Numbered from the stretch's first letter, positions 1 through 7,036 are shown. The stretch is DNA of 10,301 bases from Terriglobia bacterium (GCA_030040455.1 JASHTR010000363.1:1-10301), one strand, 5' to 3'. Numbers and translations are program-made. The notes: generated from the letters alone by a model not told the origin.

Positions 1-25
1 TAAAAACAAATGGCGTTATACGATT

Positions 26-77
26 AACCGTTAATTAACTGGTTCTAACTTGACTGGTAGTACTTACCAACTATAAT
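26..77 (+). promoter_or_regulatory. Near-consensus sigma-70 promoter with dyad symmetries, probably for the receptor gene
   Basis: A -35 box TTGACT (50-55) and a perfect -10 box TATAAT (72-77) are separated by 16 bp, predicting a start near base 84. The spacer holds an inverted repeat TGGTA-N5-TACCA (55-69). Just upstream lies a 10-bp palindrome GTTAATTAAC (30-39) flanked by AACC (26-29) and, after a one-base bulge, GGTT (41-44). ACTGGT occurs twice, at 38-43 and 53-58, 15 bp apart. The boxes are seen directly; regulator binding at the dyads is inference. If this promoter serves the receptor gene, the untranslated leader is about 289 nt. No other plausible plus-strand gene lies between. Confidence 0.6.
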
Positions 78-150
78 CGGCGTGCGTTTTTGTAATATCG
101 CGTGGTTTGAACACACTAGTGCGTCGAAAGTGCCTTTACTTATGACCGCA

Positions 151-275
151 CCCTTTGGAATGCGGCGGCATGCCGCCGCTTTTCCCGTGGCCAGCTTGCT
201 GGCCACAGGATATTCCTTCAGCGCCGCTAGCCCGCTCATCGGCGCAAGGCGGCAGCACGCTGCCGCACTCCAAGG
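151..275. repeat. Composite of REP-like GC-rich palindromes
   Basis: Four hairpins are packed together. There is a perfect 18-bp palindrome (162-179, GCGGCGGC and its complement). A 9-bp stem GTGGCCAGC/GCTGGCCAC has a 2-nt loop (187-195/198-206). A 6-bp stem GCGCCG/CGGCGC has a 13-nt loop (221-226/240-245). An 8-bp stem GCGGCAGC/GCTGCCGC has a 2-nt loop (249-256/259-266). The outer flanks 153-166 and 262-275 are inverted copies with two differences, both compatible with G-U pairs on the plus-strand RNA. The whole unit is therefore two REP-like units facing each other around an inner hairpin. This is the architecture of REP/BIME elements mobilised by RAYT transposases; no such transposase lies in the window. 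Membership of a dispersed family is inferred. Confidence 0.65.
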
Positions 276-372
276 CTCCCGCATACGTAAAGATTAAGTG
301 TTGGGCGCACCATGCCAACTTATCGTGATATTTGCGCAGGAATTAATGTAGCAGGGGAGGAGTTTAAGAGCC
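276..372 (+). promoter_or_regulatory. Proximal leader and ribosome binding site of the receptor gene
   Basis: A purine-rich GGGGAGGAG (354-362) lies 10 nt before the ATG at 373. It is a strong anti-Shine-Dalgarno match that supports this start. The remaining bases of the stretch hold no clear promoter, hairpin or gene; short open frames here have no ribosome site or recognisable protein. Confidence 0.6.
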
Positions 373-3300
373 ATGAAGACCAAGTTGGTTGTAATGATGG
401 CAATTGCGCTTACTTTAGCACCCGCGGCTCATTTATCGGCACAGTCGCTATTTGCTACTCTGACTGGTGTTGTGAGCGACCCGACGGGCGCGGTGGTGTC
501 GGGGGCGACGGTCAAACTGATTAACGAGGCGTCGGGCTCGACACGCGTGACGCGAACCAACGGGGACGGCTATTATACTTTCGCCGACGTGACCGTTGGC
601 AACTTCACTTACAAGCTGACGGTTGAAAAGCAAGGCTTCGAAACGTATTCGGCCACGGCCTTGAGCATCCTGGGCGGCCAGAAGCGCAACCTGAACGTTA
701 CCCTTCAACTTGGCAGCACAACGCAAACCATCCAGGTAAGCGGTGTACTTTCTTCCATTGTCCCCGTGGACTCCGGCGAAAAGTCAGAAACGCTCACCAC
801 TCAGCAACTCCAAAACTTCATCCAGATCGGGAGCGACGCCGTCGAGTACCTCAAGATGATGCCGGCCTTTGCGGTCAACAACGGGACGAACAACAAGGCC
901 AATTATGACGGAGAGGTCATCGGCATCAATGCGAATGGTAACGGGAGCGAGACGAGCCAAAGCCCTCTCAATAACGCTTTTTCTTACTACGGGGAGCCGG
1001 AAAATACGGCCGACATCATCTCGGATGGCGCACACGTTGCCGACCCCGGCTGCGACTGCGACACCCCGGTGAACCCGAACTCGGATTTTATTTCAGAGAT
1101 GAAAGTCGCGACCACTGACTTTAGCGCCGACCAGGAGAAAGGCCCGATTGTCATCACTACGGTAACTAAGTCCGGAACCAGTCAGTACCATGGCTCTGGG
1201 TTTTTTTACGCCCGCAACTACGTGCTGAACGCCAACGATGCAGAGTTCAACGCGTCGAGCACAACGAAGCCACAAGAGGATTATTACTTCCCGGGCTTCA
1301 CATTCGGTGGCCCGATACCGATCCCGGGCACGAGCTTCAACAAAAGCCGGCAAAAGCTGTTTTTCTTTACGGGATTTGAGTATTTCCATCAAACCCTGGA
1401 CACCGGCCTGCTTCGGGCGACGGTTCCTACGTCGGCGGTTACGAGCGGTGACTTTTCAACGTCCTCGATGGAGCAACTTGGTGATGCCAACGATGGTTAC
1501 ATCACCGGCTCTGGCGCCCCTCCGGGAGTGAACTGCGGAACGTCGGGCTCTTTCACTCCTTGCCTCAATGCGAATGCGCTCGCGATGTTTCCGGGCGGGC
1601 AAATTCCGACTGCGGATATGTCCAGAGATATGCTGGCGCTGATGAAGCTCTATCCGGCGCCGAACGCCAATCCCAACACGACCGGTGGCTATAATTACGT
1701 CGAATCAGAAATATATGGTCAGCCTGATTGGCAATCGGACTCGCGCGTTGACTACAATATTAGCGACAGCACCAAGCTGTTCGTTCGATATAACCAGCAA
1801 GGCGAGACGCAACTGTTCCCTGTGGGCCTCTGGGGGTCGAGCGCCAATCAGGTTCCCTTGCCAACCCCGATCGAGGGCAAGAACGCGTCCTATTCGCTTT
1901 CAGCGGGCTTGACTCAAATTTTCAGCCCAACGATGACGAATGAACTTGTCCTTGGGTATTCGGAGATCCTCTTCCCGAACGTTTTTGAGGATCCAGCAAA
2001 AATGGATCGCACGAACGTCGGCTACAACATTGGAGGCTTGTTCAAGAATGGCGTTGCCCAGATTCCCGAATTTGGGTGTGGCGGGTGTGAGGTGGCGTTG
2101 CTGGGCAATTACGGTGGATTTGAGATCGGCGGCCCCTCTCAGGGTCTGTTTGCGGATAAGTATATGCCCAGCCTCAGCGACAACATTACCAAGGTTGTTG
2201 GCGCGCATACCCTCGAAGCCGGTTTCTTCTATGAGTTTATTAAAAACACTCAGCCTGATAGCGCCTACTCCAACGGCGATTGGCAGTTCGTTTCCGCTAA
2301 CAATCCCTATACCACCGGCGATTCCTATGCCGATGAGGTATTGGGCCTTGCGAGCTACTACAATGAACAAAACTTCAACCGGCTTAACGACATCTCCTGG
2401 AACGACTATGAACTCTTCGTGCAGGACGACTGGAAGGTAACAAGGAGACTTACGGTGAATTATGGCATGCGCTTTGAACACATGCAGCCGTGGCAGGACC
2501 GCCTGAACTTCGGCTATGCCATTTTTGAGCCGTCGCTGTATACGGGCGAATCGTGTACCTCCTCGCCGACCTTCTGCGGATTCACATGGCACGGCAAAGA
2601 CTCAAGTATTCCGGACGGCGGCTTTCCGTCTCGCGCCCTTTTCTACGACCCTCGCGTCAGCTTCGCCTACGATCTGGGTGGCAGCGGGAAGACGGTCTTG
2701 CGAGGCGGTTTTGCCGTATATCATTTCCACTCGGGCCAGTTCACGAGTGGTTTAGGCACCACTGCCGGGGAGGAGAGCATCACTGAAGACAGCACCGTTC
2801 CATTGCCAAACGGGACGACGCAGCCGTTGCTCGTAGACCCTTCGCCGCTTTTCCCGGGCGCGGATGGATTGGAGACGTTACCTTATACGGCCAGTGCCTC
2901 CTCTCCGACTGCGGTCTCCAGCACGGACAGTGCTGAGCCGTACACGGAGAACTGGAACTTCACCATTTCCCAGCAACTGCCGTGGTCCAGCCTGCTCGAA
3001 GTCGGTTACGTTGGCGACCGCAGCCGCGACCTTTCCAGCTCAGGCAACGGTGGCGCAGCGGACATCAACGAGGAGAACATCAATCTGGTCCCGATCGGCG
3101 CCATGCTGTCTTCGAAAAATAACGGGGTCGACCCGAACACGCTTGTCGCCAACAATTTTCGCCCGTACCTGGGCTACTCAGACATCTATCCCGTAGTGAG
3201 CCTGGGCTATGCAAATTACAACTCGGTGCAGGTATCGTGGATTCGCACCCATGGCCGGTATACCCTCGATCTGAACTACACGTTGGAAAAATCCATGGGG

Positions 3301-3972
3301 CTCACAGGCTTTTTTAACCAATTCGACCTTGCAGACAATTACGGCGTCCAGCCTACGAACCGCGCCCAAGTCTTCAACGCCGCTTATTCCATTCAGCTCC
3401 CCAACCCCGCCCACAACCGGTTTATCGGCGGGATCGTCAACGGGTGGCAGCTCTCAGGTATTACCTCGATTCAGAGCGGAGCCAATTTGTCAGGAATAGA
3501 AAGCCAGGGCTTCAACATGAATCTCAACAGCGCCAAAATTCCGGGCACCACCTTCAACATCAGCAATGTTTCGCTGCTGGGGACGCCTGATATTCAACTC
3601 AACCCAATCGAAACATGCAACCCGAAGAGCAACCTGGGACCACACCAGTTCGTTAACGGAAGCTGCTTTGCCATGCCGACGGAAATCGGGCAAAATGGCC
3701 CGACCGTCATACCTCCCATTTACGGACCGACATACTTCAATTCCGACTTGGGCGTGTTCAAGACCTTTAGGATCAAAGAGTCGAAAAGTCTGCAGTTCCG
3801 TGTGGACGGCTACAACTTCCTGAACCATCCGCTGTGGTCCTTCCCGAACGGAGAAAATCTTGGGCTCACCTTCGACCCGACAACCGGAAAGGTGAGTAAC
3901 CCGGACTTCGGCATCACGCCCGTCCAGGTAGGCCACCGAATCGTCGAGCTGGGGGTCAAGTTCCTCTTCTAG
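373..3972 (+). CDS. Oar-like TonB-dependent outer-membrane receptor with carboxypeptidase-regulatory N-domain
   Basis: An outer-membrane beta-barrel protein of 1,199 residues, the usual length for the Oar-like receptors that are abundant in Acidobacteriota. Residues 1-24 form a signal peptide (basic MKTK, hydrophobic core, LSA cleavage). Residues about 28-115 are a carboxypeptidase-regulatory (CarboxypepD_reg-like) beta-sandwich, with the pattern G-V-V-S-D-P-T-G-A and the GYYTF strand. A plug follows to about residue 275, including VTKSGTSQYHG (264-274). The rest is barrel, with the family hallmarks QDDWK (684-688), a YNSVQ strand near 949, and FRVDGYNFLNHP from 1142. The protein ends in LGVKFLF; a terminal Phe is the normal outer-membrane insertion signal. 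Two close cysteine pairs, C227/C229 and C569/C572, are unusual for an exported protein of this kind. I see no obvious TonB box, which is common in this family. The substrate is unknown; related proteins are often assumed to bind large glycans or peptides. A terminator follows directly. The start is supported by a strong Shine-Dalgarno. Confidence 0.92.
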   Translation: MKTKLVVMMAIALTLAPAAHLSAQSLFATLTGVVSDPTGAVVSGATVKLINEASGSTRVTRTNGDGYYTFADVTVGNFTYKLTVEKQGFETYSATALSILGGQKRNLNVTLQLGSTTQTIQVSGVLSSIVPVDSGEKSETLTTQQLQNFIQIGSDAVEYLKMMPAFAVNNGTNNKANYDGEVIGINANGNGSETSQSPLNNAFSYYGEPENTADIISDGAHVADPGCDCDTPVNPNSDFISEMKVATTDFSADQEKGPIVITTVTKSGTSQYHGSGFFYARNYVLNANDAEFNASSTTKPQEDYYFPGFTFGGPIPIPGTSFNKSRQKLFFFTGFEYFHQTLDTGLLRATVPTSAVTSGDFSTSSMEQLGDANDGYITGSGAPPGVNCGTSGSFTPCLNANALAMFPGGQIPTADMSRDMLALMKLYPAPNANPNTTGGYNYVESEIYGQPDWQSDSRVDYNISDSTKLFVRYNQQGETQLFPVGLWGSSANQVPLPTPIEGKNASYSLSAGLTQIFSPTMTNELVLGYSEILFPNVFEDPAKMDRTNVGYNIGGLFKNGVAQIPEFGCGGCEVALLGNYGGFEIGGPSQGLFADKYMPSLSDNITKVVGAHTLEAGFFYEFIKNTQPDSAYSNGDWQFVSANNPYTTGDSYADEVLGLASYYNEQNFNRLNDISWNDYELFVQDDWKVTRRLTVNYGMRFEHMQPWQDRLNFGYAIFEPSLYTGESCTSSPTFCGFTWHGKDSSIPDGGFPSRALFYDPRVSFAYDLGGSGKTVLRGGFAVYHFHSGQFTSGLGTTAGEESITEDSTVPLPNGTTQPLLVDPSPLFPGADGLETLPYTASASSPTAVSSTDSAEPYTENWNFTISQQLPWSSLLEVGYVGDRSRDLSSSGNGGAADINEENINLVPIGAMLSSKNNGVDPNTLVANNFRPYLGYSDIYPVVSLGYANYNSVQVSWIRTHGRYTLDLNYTLEKSMGLTGFFNQFDLADNYGVQPTNRAQVFNAAYSIQLPNPAHNRFIGGIVNGWQLSGITSIQSGANLSGIESQGFNMNLNSAKIPGTTFNISNVSLLGTPDIQLNPIETCNPKSNLGPHQFVNGSCFAMPTEIGQNGPTVIPPIYGPTYFNSDLGVFKTFRIKESKSLQFRVDGYNFLNHPLWSFPNGENLGLTFDPTTGKVSNPDFGITPVQVGHRIVELGVKFLF

Positions 3973-4004
3973 GCTTGGGAATAATTCAACTGGGGGGTGA
4001 TCTC

Positions 4005-4037
4005 AGGGGCGGCCTTTTCGGCCGCCCCTGTTTCGTT
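4005..4037 (+). terminator. Rho-independent terminator after the receptor gene
   Basis: A perfect 10-bp stem AGGGGCGGCC (4005-4014) / GGCCGCCCCT (4020-4029) encloses a 5-nt TTTTC loop. It is followed by a T-rich tail GTTTCGTTT. It begins 33 bp after the receptor stop. The tail is interrupted by CG, so efficiency is uncertain, but the stem is very stable. Its position also argues against the in-frame upstream start at 3975 for the next gene, since the hairpin would then lie inside the coding region. Confidence 0.85.
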
Positions 4038-4049
4038 TATCCTAGTGCC

Positions 4050-5351
4050 ATGCCGGGAATGAGAAATGCTCTGCTCGTCTACCTGCTGCTCGTCTTCGGT
4101 AGGCCTGCGATGGCATGGAGCGCGCCGGGCCAAACCAGCGTTTCTCAAGCCACAGGAAGGGCATCCACCGGCCTCACCGCTTCCGCGGCATCCAGCCCGG
4201 AGGCCCGAGCCATCCTGGCTCGGGCCATTCAACTTCACCAGGCAGGAAAATTTGGCGAAGCCATTCGCGAGTACCGGAGGTATCTCGCGCTCGATCCCGA
4301 AAATTTCCTCGCGCGAGCCAATCTGGGAGCGGCGCTTGCCCACCAGGGCAGATACACGGAGGCGATCGAGGAGTACAAAAAGGCTCTCAAGATCCGTCCT
4401 GACAATGCGCAGGTGAAGCTTAACCTGGCGCTGGCGCATTACAAAACCATGCAACTTAACGAGGCTGCACGCGAACTTGTGCCTCTTCATGTGGCGGCGC
4501 CCGAGAACCTGAGAATTGCGCTTTTGCTCGGTGACTGTTACTTTCGCCTCGGAGATTACGAGAAGACGGTGGCTCTTCTTAAGCCGCTGGAGGCCGCCGA
4601 GCCCCAATCCGAAGCGCTGGATTATCTGCTGGGGATGTCGCTGATTCAGGACAAGCAGGTCGTGCAGGGCGAAGTTCTTGTAAACAAAATCATGCGCAAT
4701 GGAGATTCCGCTGCAGCCCACCTGATGCTCGGCGAAGCGCACCTGGCGATCAACGACACGGGGGGCGCCATCAACGAGCTCACTCAGGCCCTCAAGCTGG
4801 ATCCGAAGATGCCGCTCGCGCATTGGCTGTATGGCAGGGCGCTGCTTGGAGTGGGGTCTCGTGTTAAAGCGATGCAAGCTTTTCAAGAGGAATTGGCGAT
4901 TGATCCGAATGAGTTCGGCCCGAACCTCTACCTTGCTTACATGCTGAATCAAGAGCACAAATATCAAGAAGCATTACCTTACCTGAGCCGTGCGCTTCAG
5001 GTACGGCCAGGCTCGCCCCAGGCGGAGTACCAGGTTGCTGTGGCCGAGATCGGAATGGGAAATCTTAAACAGGCAAGGAACCTGCTGGAGGCTTTGGTCA
5101 AGGATGCACCAACTTTTGTGGAAGCCCACATCTCGCTCGCGACCGTCTGTTATCGGCTTCATAACCGGCGGGAAGGTGACCGGGAAAGCGCCATTGTGGC
5201 CAGGTTGAACGCTGAAATCCAAGCCCACCAGGCAGCTCAAGTTATGGAAGGCAACGATCATGGGACGGCGCCGCCGGGCGGAAAAACACAAGGCCCATCA
5301 CCGGATGGCGTGAGCCCGCATAAGTTGATGGTGCCCCCGGCCGGTTTTTAG
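4050..5351 (+). CDS. Secreted tetratricopeptide-repeat protein
   Basis: A 433-residue protein built almost entirely of TPR helices. The start at 4050 (alternatively 4059, ATG of MRNALL) gives a good signal peptide: Met-Arg, a hydrophobic run LLVYLLLVF, then AMA near residue 22. An earlier in-frame ATG at 3975 would add 25 residues ahead of the signal peptide and run through the terminator, so it was not chosen. After a Ser/Thr/Ala-rich linker (about 25-50) come roughly ten TPR units from about 52 to 385. The clearest are 54-87 (AILARAIQLHQAGKFGEAIR, then YLALDP), 88-121, 222-255 and 290-323; two near 185-220 and 365-390 are degenerate. The tail (about 400-433) is Gly/Pro-rich and probably disordered. 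It is likely a periplasmic or envelope scaffold for protein contacts; the partner is unknown. The receptor lies 77 bp upstream on the same strand, behind a terminator. No Shine-Dalgarno is seen. TATCCT at 4038-4043 could be a -10 box for a leaderless transcript. Confidence 0.85.
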   Translation: MPGMRNALLVYLLLVFGRPAMAWSAPGQTSVSQATGRASTGLTASAASSPEARAILARAIQLHQAGKFGEAIREYRRYLALDPENFLARANLGAALAHQGRYTEAIEEYKKALKIRPDNAQVKLNLALAHYKTMQLNEAARELVPLHVAAPENLRIALLLGDCYFRLGDYEKTVALLKPLEAAEPQSEALDYLLGMSLIQDKQVVQGEVLVNKIMRNGDSAAAHLMLGEAHLAINDTGGAINELTQALKLDPKMPLAHWLYGRALLGVGSRVKAMQAFQEELAIDPNEFGPNLYLAYMLNQEHKYQEALPYLSRALQVRPGSPQAEYQVAVAEIGMGNLKQARNLLEALVKDAPTFVEAHISLATVCYRLHNRREGDRESAIVARLNAEIQAHQAAQVMEGNDHGTAPPGGKTQGPSPDGVSPHKLMVPPAGF

Positions 5352-5386
5352 CTGTGAAAAAGACGGAGAGAATCTGTGCCATCATT

Positions 5387-5444
5387 ACCCCCGGAATTCC
5401 GCCCGTAAGGCAGATTGCTGCTTACGCGGGAATGACTTGGGGGT
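5387..5444. repeat. Imperfect palindromic repeat between convergent genes
   Basis: Outer arms ACCCCC (5387-5392) and GGGGGT (5439-5444) enclose inner arms ATTCC..CCCGTAAG (5396-5409) and CTTACGCGGGAAT (5421-5433), with an 11-nt loop. Read on the minus strand it begins AAGTCATTCCCGCGTAAG. This resembles the GTCATTCCCGC...GCGGGAATGAC palindromes found dispersed in many bacterial genomes. It could act as a bidirectional transcription barrier between the TPR gene and the opposing operon, but has no T-tract. The rest of the 5352-5500 gap holds only a small 5-bp hairpin (5465-5477) and nothing I recognise as coding. Confidence 0.55.
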
Positions 5445-5500
5445 GCCTCTCATGCTTTGCGGGCGTCGCCAAGCGACACGACCGGCGGCTAAAGTTTCAC

Positions 5501-5863
5501 TCACTTCGATTTTTGAGCTTTTTTGTGCTCTTCGATGAGCTCGTCATACTTTTTCAATTGCGCGGGGTTCAGAATCTGGCGGATGTGGTTGTCTGTCTTC
5601 GCGTGCAGCGCTTCGAATTGTGGACGGTTGGTTTCCTGCAGGGCGTGAAATTCCTTGATGTGGTCGTCAATGATCGAGCGAAGCTCCGGCACCTGTGCGG
5701 GGGCCAGGCTGAGCTCGCGCGTCATATTGCGGATGTAGGTGTCCTCACTCCACTTCCGATGCCATCGTCCCGTGTTCCAGGCGTAATAGTACGTCCCAAT
5801 CCCGCCCAGAATGATGCCAATCACGAAGGTGATGACGAAATACAGATAGGCACGTCGAGTCAT
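5501..5863 (-). CDS. Membrane-anchored Spy/CpxP-like small protein of an ECF sigma operon
   Basis: A 120-residue protein. Residues about 7-27 are one membrane helix with a Gly-rich face (FVIGIILGGIGTYYY) after a short basic N-terminus (MTRR), predicting that the remainder is periplasmic. The remainder (about 40-118) is all charged amphipathic helix with two LTXXQ-like segments: LSLAPAQVPEL (51-61) and LNPAQLKKYDEL (98-109). This is the layout of Spy/CpxP and related periplasmic metal-sensor or chaperone proteins. It starts 3 nt after the stop of the anti-sigma gene and has no clear Shine-Dalgarno, so translation is probably coupled. In metal-responsive ECF systems such as Cnr, a membrane-bound protein of this fold senses the signal and works with the anti-sigma factor. 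Whether this one senses, chaperones or feeds back is not shown by the sequence. No metal-binding cluster of His/Met is evident. Confidence 0.7.
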   Translation of the reverse strand: MTRRAYLYFVITFVIGIILGGIGTYYYAWNTGRWHRKWSEDTYIRNMTRELSLAPAQVPELRSIIDDHIKEFHALQETNRPQFEALHAKTDNHIRQILNPAQLKKYDELIEEHKKAQKSK

Positions 5864-5866
5864 AGT

Positions 5867-6343
5867 TTAATGGGACCCGAGGTAGCTCGCGGGCTTCACC
5901 TCAATGAAAGTCGGAACGGGCGGAAGATCAAAAGAAACCGGATAGGCCGTTGCCGAAATGGTCTCAGGCTGCTGCCAGTAGGATTCGACGTTGGGGGGGT
6001 GATGCACCGGACTGGAGACGGGCAGAATCATCGCCAGCAGCAGAGCGCACACCAGCACCAGCGTCGCCAGCACAACGCGGCGGCCGGCCTTTTCAAGAAA
6101 TTCCAGCGGCGCGAACAGCACGGCATCCTCTTCTCCCAAATGGCTCAAGACTCGCGCGCTGAAACCCCAGGAAGGCTCCGGGACGCCCTCGCGGGAGAGC
6201 ATGGCCATGCCCATCGCCACCGTAGACCATTCTCGGGCGTAAGATTGGCAGGCGGCGCAGTGATCCATGTGCTCTCGCGCGGCTTCAGGGAGATGCGTCT
6301 CCTTAAATTCGTCAAACATTTTTCGGACTCTCTTGCAACGCAT
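5867..6343 (-). CDS. Zinc-finger transmembrane anti-sigma factor
   Basis: A 158-residue protein directly after the ECF sigma gene, so its expected role is to hold that sigma factor at the inner membrane until a signal releases it. The N-terminal cytoplasmic domain (1 to about 60) shows the ZAS zinc site H25-x3-C29-x2-C32, with C3 as the probable fourth ligand. This matches the Cys-His-Cys-Cys arrangement known for RsrA-type anti-sigma factors. A membrane helix spans about 90-109 (VVLATLVLVCALLLAMILPV). The periplasmic tail is short (about 49 residues), Pro-rich, with no recognisable sensor domain. The ATG is preceded by AAGGAGG 8 nt upstream and lies 4 nt after the sigma stop. The Spy-like gene follows 3 nt downstream. 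Family assignment is firm on motif plus context; the signal (redox, metal or envelope stress) is inference. Confidence 0.85.
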   Translation of the reverse strand: MRCKRVRKMFDEFKETHLPEAAREHMDHCAACQSYAREWSTVAMGMAMLSREGVPEPSWGFSARVLSHLGEEDAVLFAPLEFLEKAGRRVVLATLVLVCALLLAMILPVSSPVHHPPNVESYWQQPETISATAYPVSFDLPPVPTFIEVKPASYLGSH

Positions 6344-6347
6344 ATCC

Positions 6348-6941
6348 TTAGCCTCCTTGACGCCAGCGTCTCAAATCCGCCAGCATTCTTTTGCGAGCAC
6401 GGTGCAGCCGGACTTTCACCTTGCTCGTGCTCCAATTCAGGATTCTTCCGATTTCCTCCACGGGTAAATCCTCGATTTCTTTAAGCGACAGCACGATGCG
6501 GTCTTCCGCCGGGGCGCGCTCAAGCAACTTCTCTACGAGATCTTTCTGCGCCATCTGCTCTTCGGCGCTCGGCTCACCCCGCTCACGCTGCTGCGGGATT
6601 GCCTCCAGCACCCGCCGGGCATCCTCGGAAAGCTGCCAGTAATAAGTGACCCGCGAGGACCGCTGCCGGCGCAGATAATCATAGCAATGATTCACGGCAA
6701 TGCGCGAGATCCACGCGCCGAACGATGCCCGGAAATTGTAACTCCGAATCGCCCGGAAAGCCTTCAGGAGAATTTCCTGTGCCAAATCCTCCACTTCGTC
6801 CTGGCGCCGAACGATATGGAACACCAGGGAAAAGACCCGGCGCTGATATCGCTCCACCAGCCGTCCAAAAGCCTCCTGTTCCCCATTCTGCGCGAGCTTT
6901 ATCCATTCGACTTCCTGCCGCGCTTGGGGATCATTCTGCAT
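6348..6941 (-). CDS. ECF (RpoE-type) RNA polymerase sigma factor
   Basis: A 197-residue sigma-70 family protein of extracytoplasmic-function size, carrying only regions 2 and 4. Region 2 spans about 24-94, with the core-binding DLAQE (52-56) and the promoter-melting/-10 recognition helix around FGAWISRIAVNHCYDYLRR (74-92). A linker of about 40 residues leads to region 4 (about 135-188). Its helix-turn-helix LPVEEIGRILNWSTSKVKVRLHRAR is typical for -35 recognition. It is the first gene of a tight three-gene operon with its anti-sigma factor and a Spy-like protein, the usual arrangement for a stress-responsive ECF unit. ATG at 6941 is the only Met start in this frame nearby, and the Shine-Dalgarno ahead of it is weak. 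I could not find a convincing ECF-type promoter (GGAAC-like -35) upstream, so autoregulation is not shown. Confidence 0.92.
   Translation of the reverse strand: MQNDPQARQEVEWIKLAQNGEQEAFGRLVERYQRRVFSLVFHIVRRQDEVEDLAQEILLKAFRAIRSYNFRASFGAWISRIAVNHCYDYLRRQRSSRVTYYWQLSEDARRVLEAIPQQRERGEPSAEEQMAQKDLVEKLLERAPAEDRIVLSLKEIEDLPVEEIGRILNWSTSKVKVRLHRARKRMLADLRRWRQGG
6352..6358 (-). promoter_or_regulatory. Ribosome binding site of the anti-sigma gene, inside the sigma gene's end
   Basis: On the minus strand AAGGAGG sits 8 nt before the ATG at 6343, within the last codons of the sigma gene. It fixes the anti-sigma start and suggests that the two proteins are made in a coupled ratio. Confidence 0.7.
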
Positions 6942-7036
6942 CCGGAAACCATTGGCCTTTGTCCCTAAAAGATGATACGCACCAGGCCTTTGCGGGGTTA
7001 CAGCTTCCCGAGGGTGATTGGATATCAGGCAATAGT

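Noticed and set aside
151..275. CRISPR array or riboswitch in the leader
   Set aside because: The hairpins differ in sequence and are not evenly spaced direct repeats with spacers. No known riboswitch core could be recognised.
82..318. Short open frames on both strands over the hairpin-rich leader
   Set aside because: They arise from stop-poor palindromic GC-rich repeats, lack ribosome sites, and show no protein-like pattern.
1900..2592. A 230-codon minus-strand open frame inside the receptor gene
   Set aside because: The receptor frame carries family motifs across this interval; the antisense frame shows none.
3975..4049. Upstream in-frame start for the TPR protein
   Set aside because: It would put 25 residues before a good signal peptide and make the terminator hairpin coding. 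The start at 4050 or 4059 is better.
3969..4967. A 332-codon minus-strand open frame opposite the TPR gene
   Set aside because: It overlaps the TPR repeats completely, crosses the terminator hairpin and shows no domain.
5337..5349. CCGGCCGG followed by TTTTT at the end of the TPR gene as a terminator
   Set aside because: The self-complementary 8-mer has no room for a loop and lies inside the coding sequence; the stem would be too short.
5354..6484. A 376-codon plus-strand open frame starting at GTG, 2 nt after the TPR stop
   Set aside because: It runs antisense through the Spy-like and anti-sigma genes and into the end of the sigma gene, all three of which have clear motifs. Its translation is rich in His/Arg with no recognisable domain, and it has no Shine-Dalgarno. 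It is a shadow of GC-rich coding sequence.
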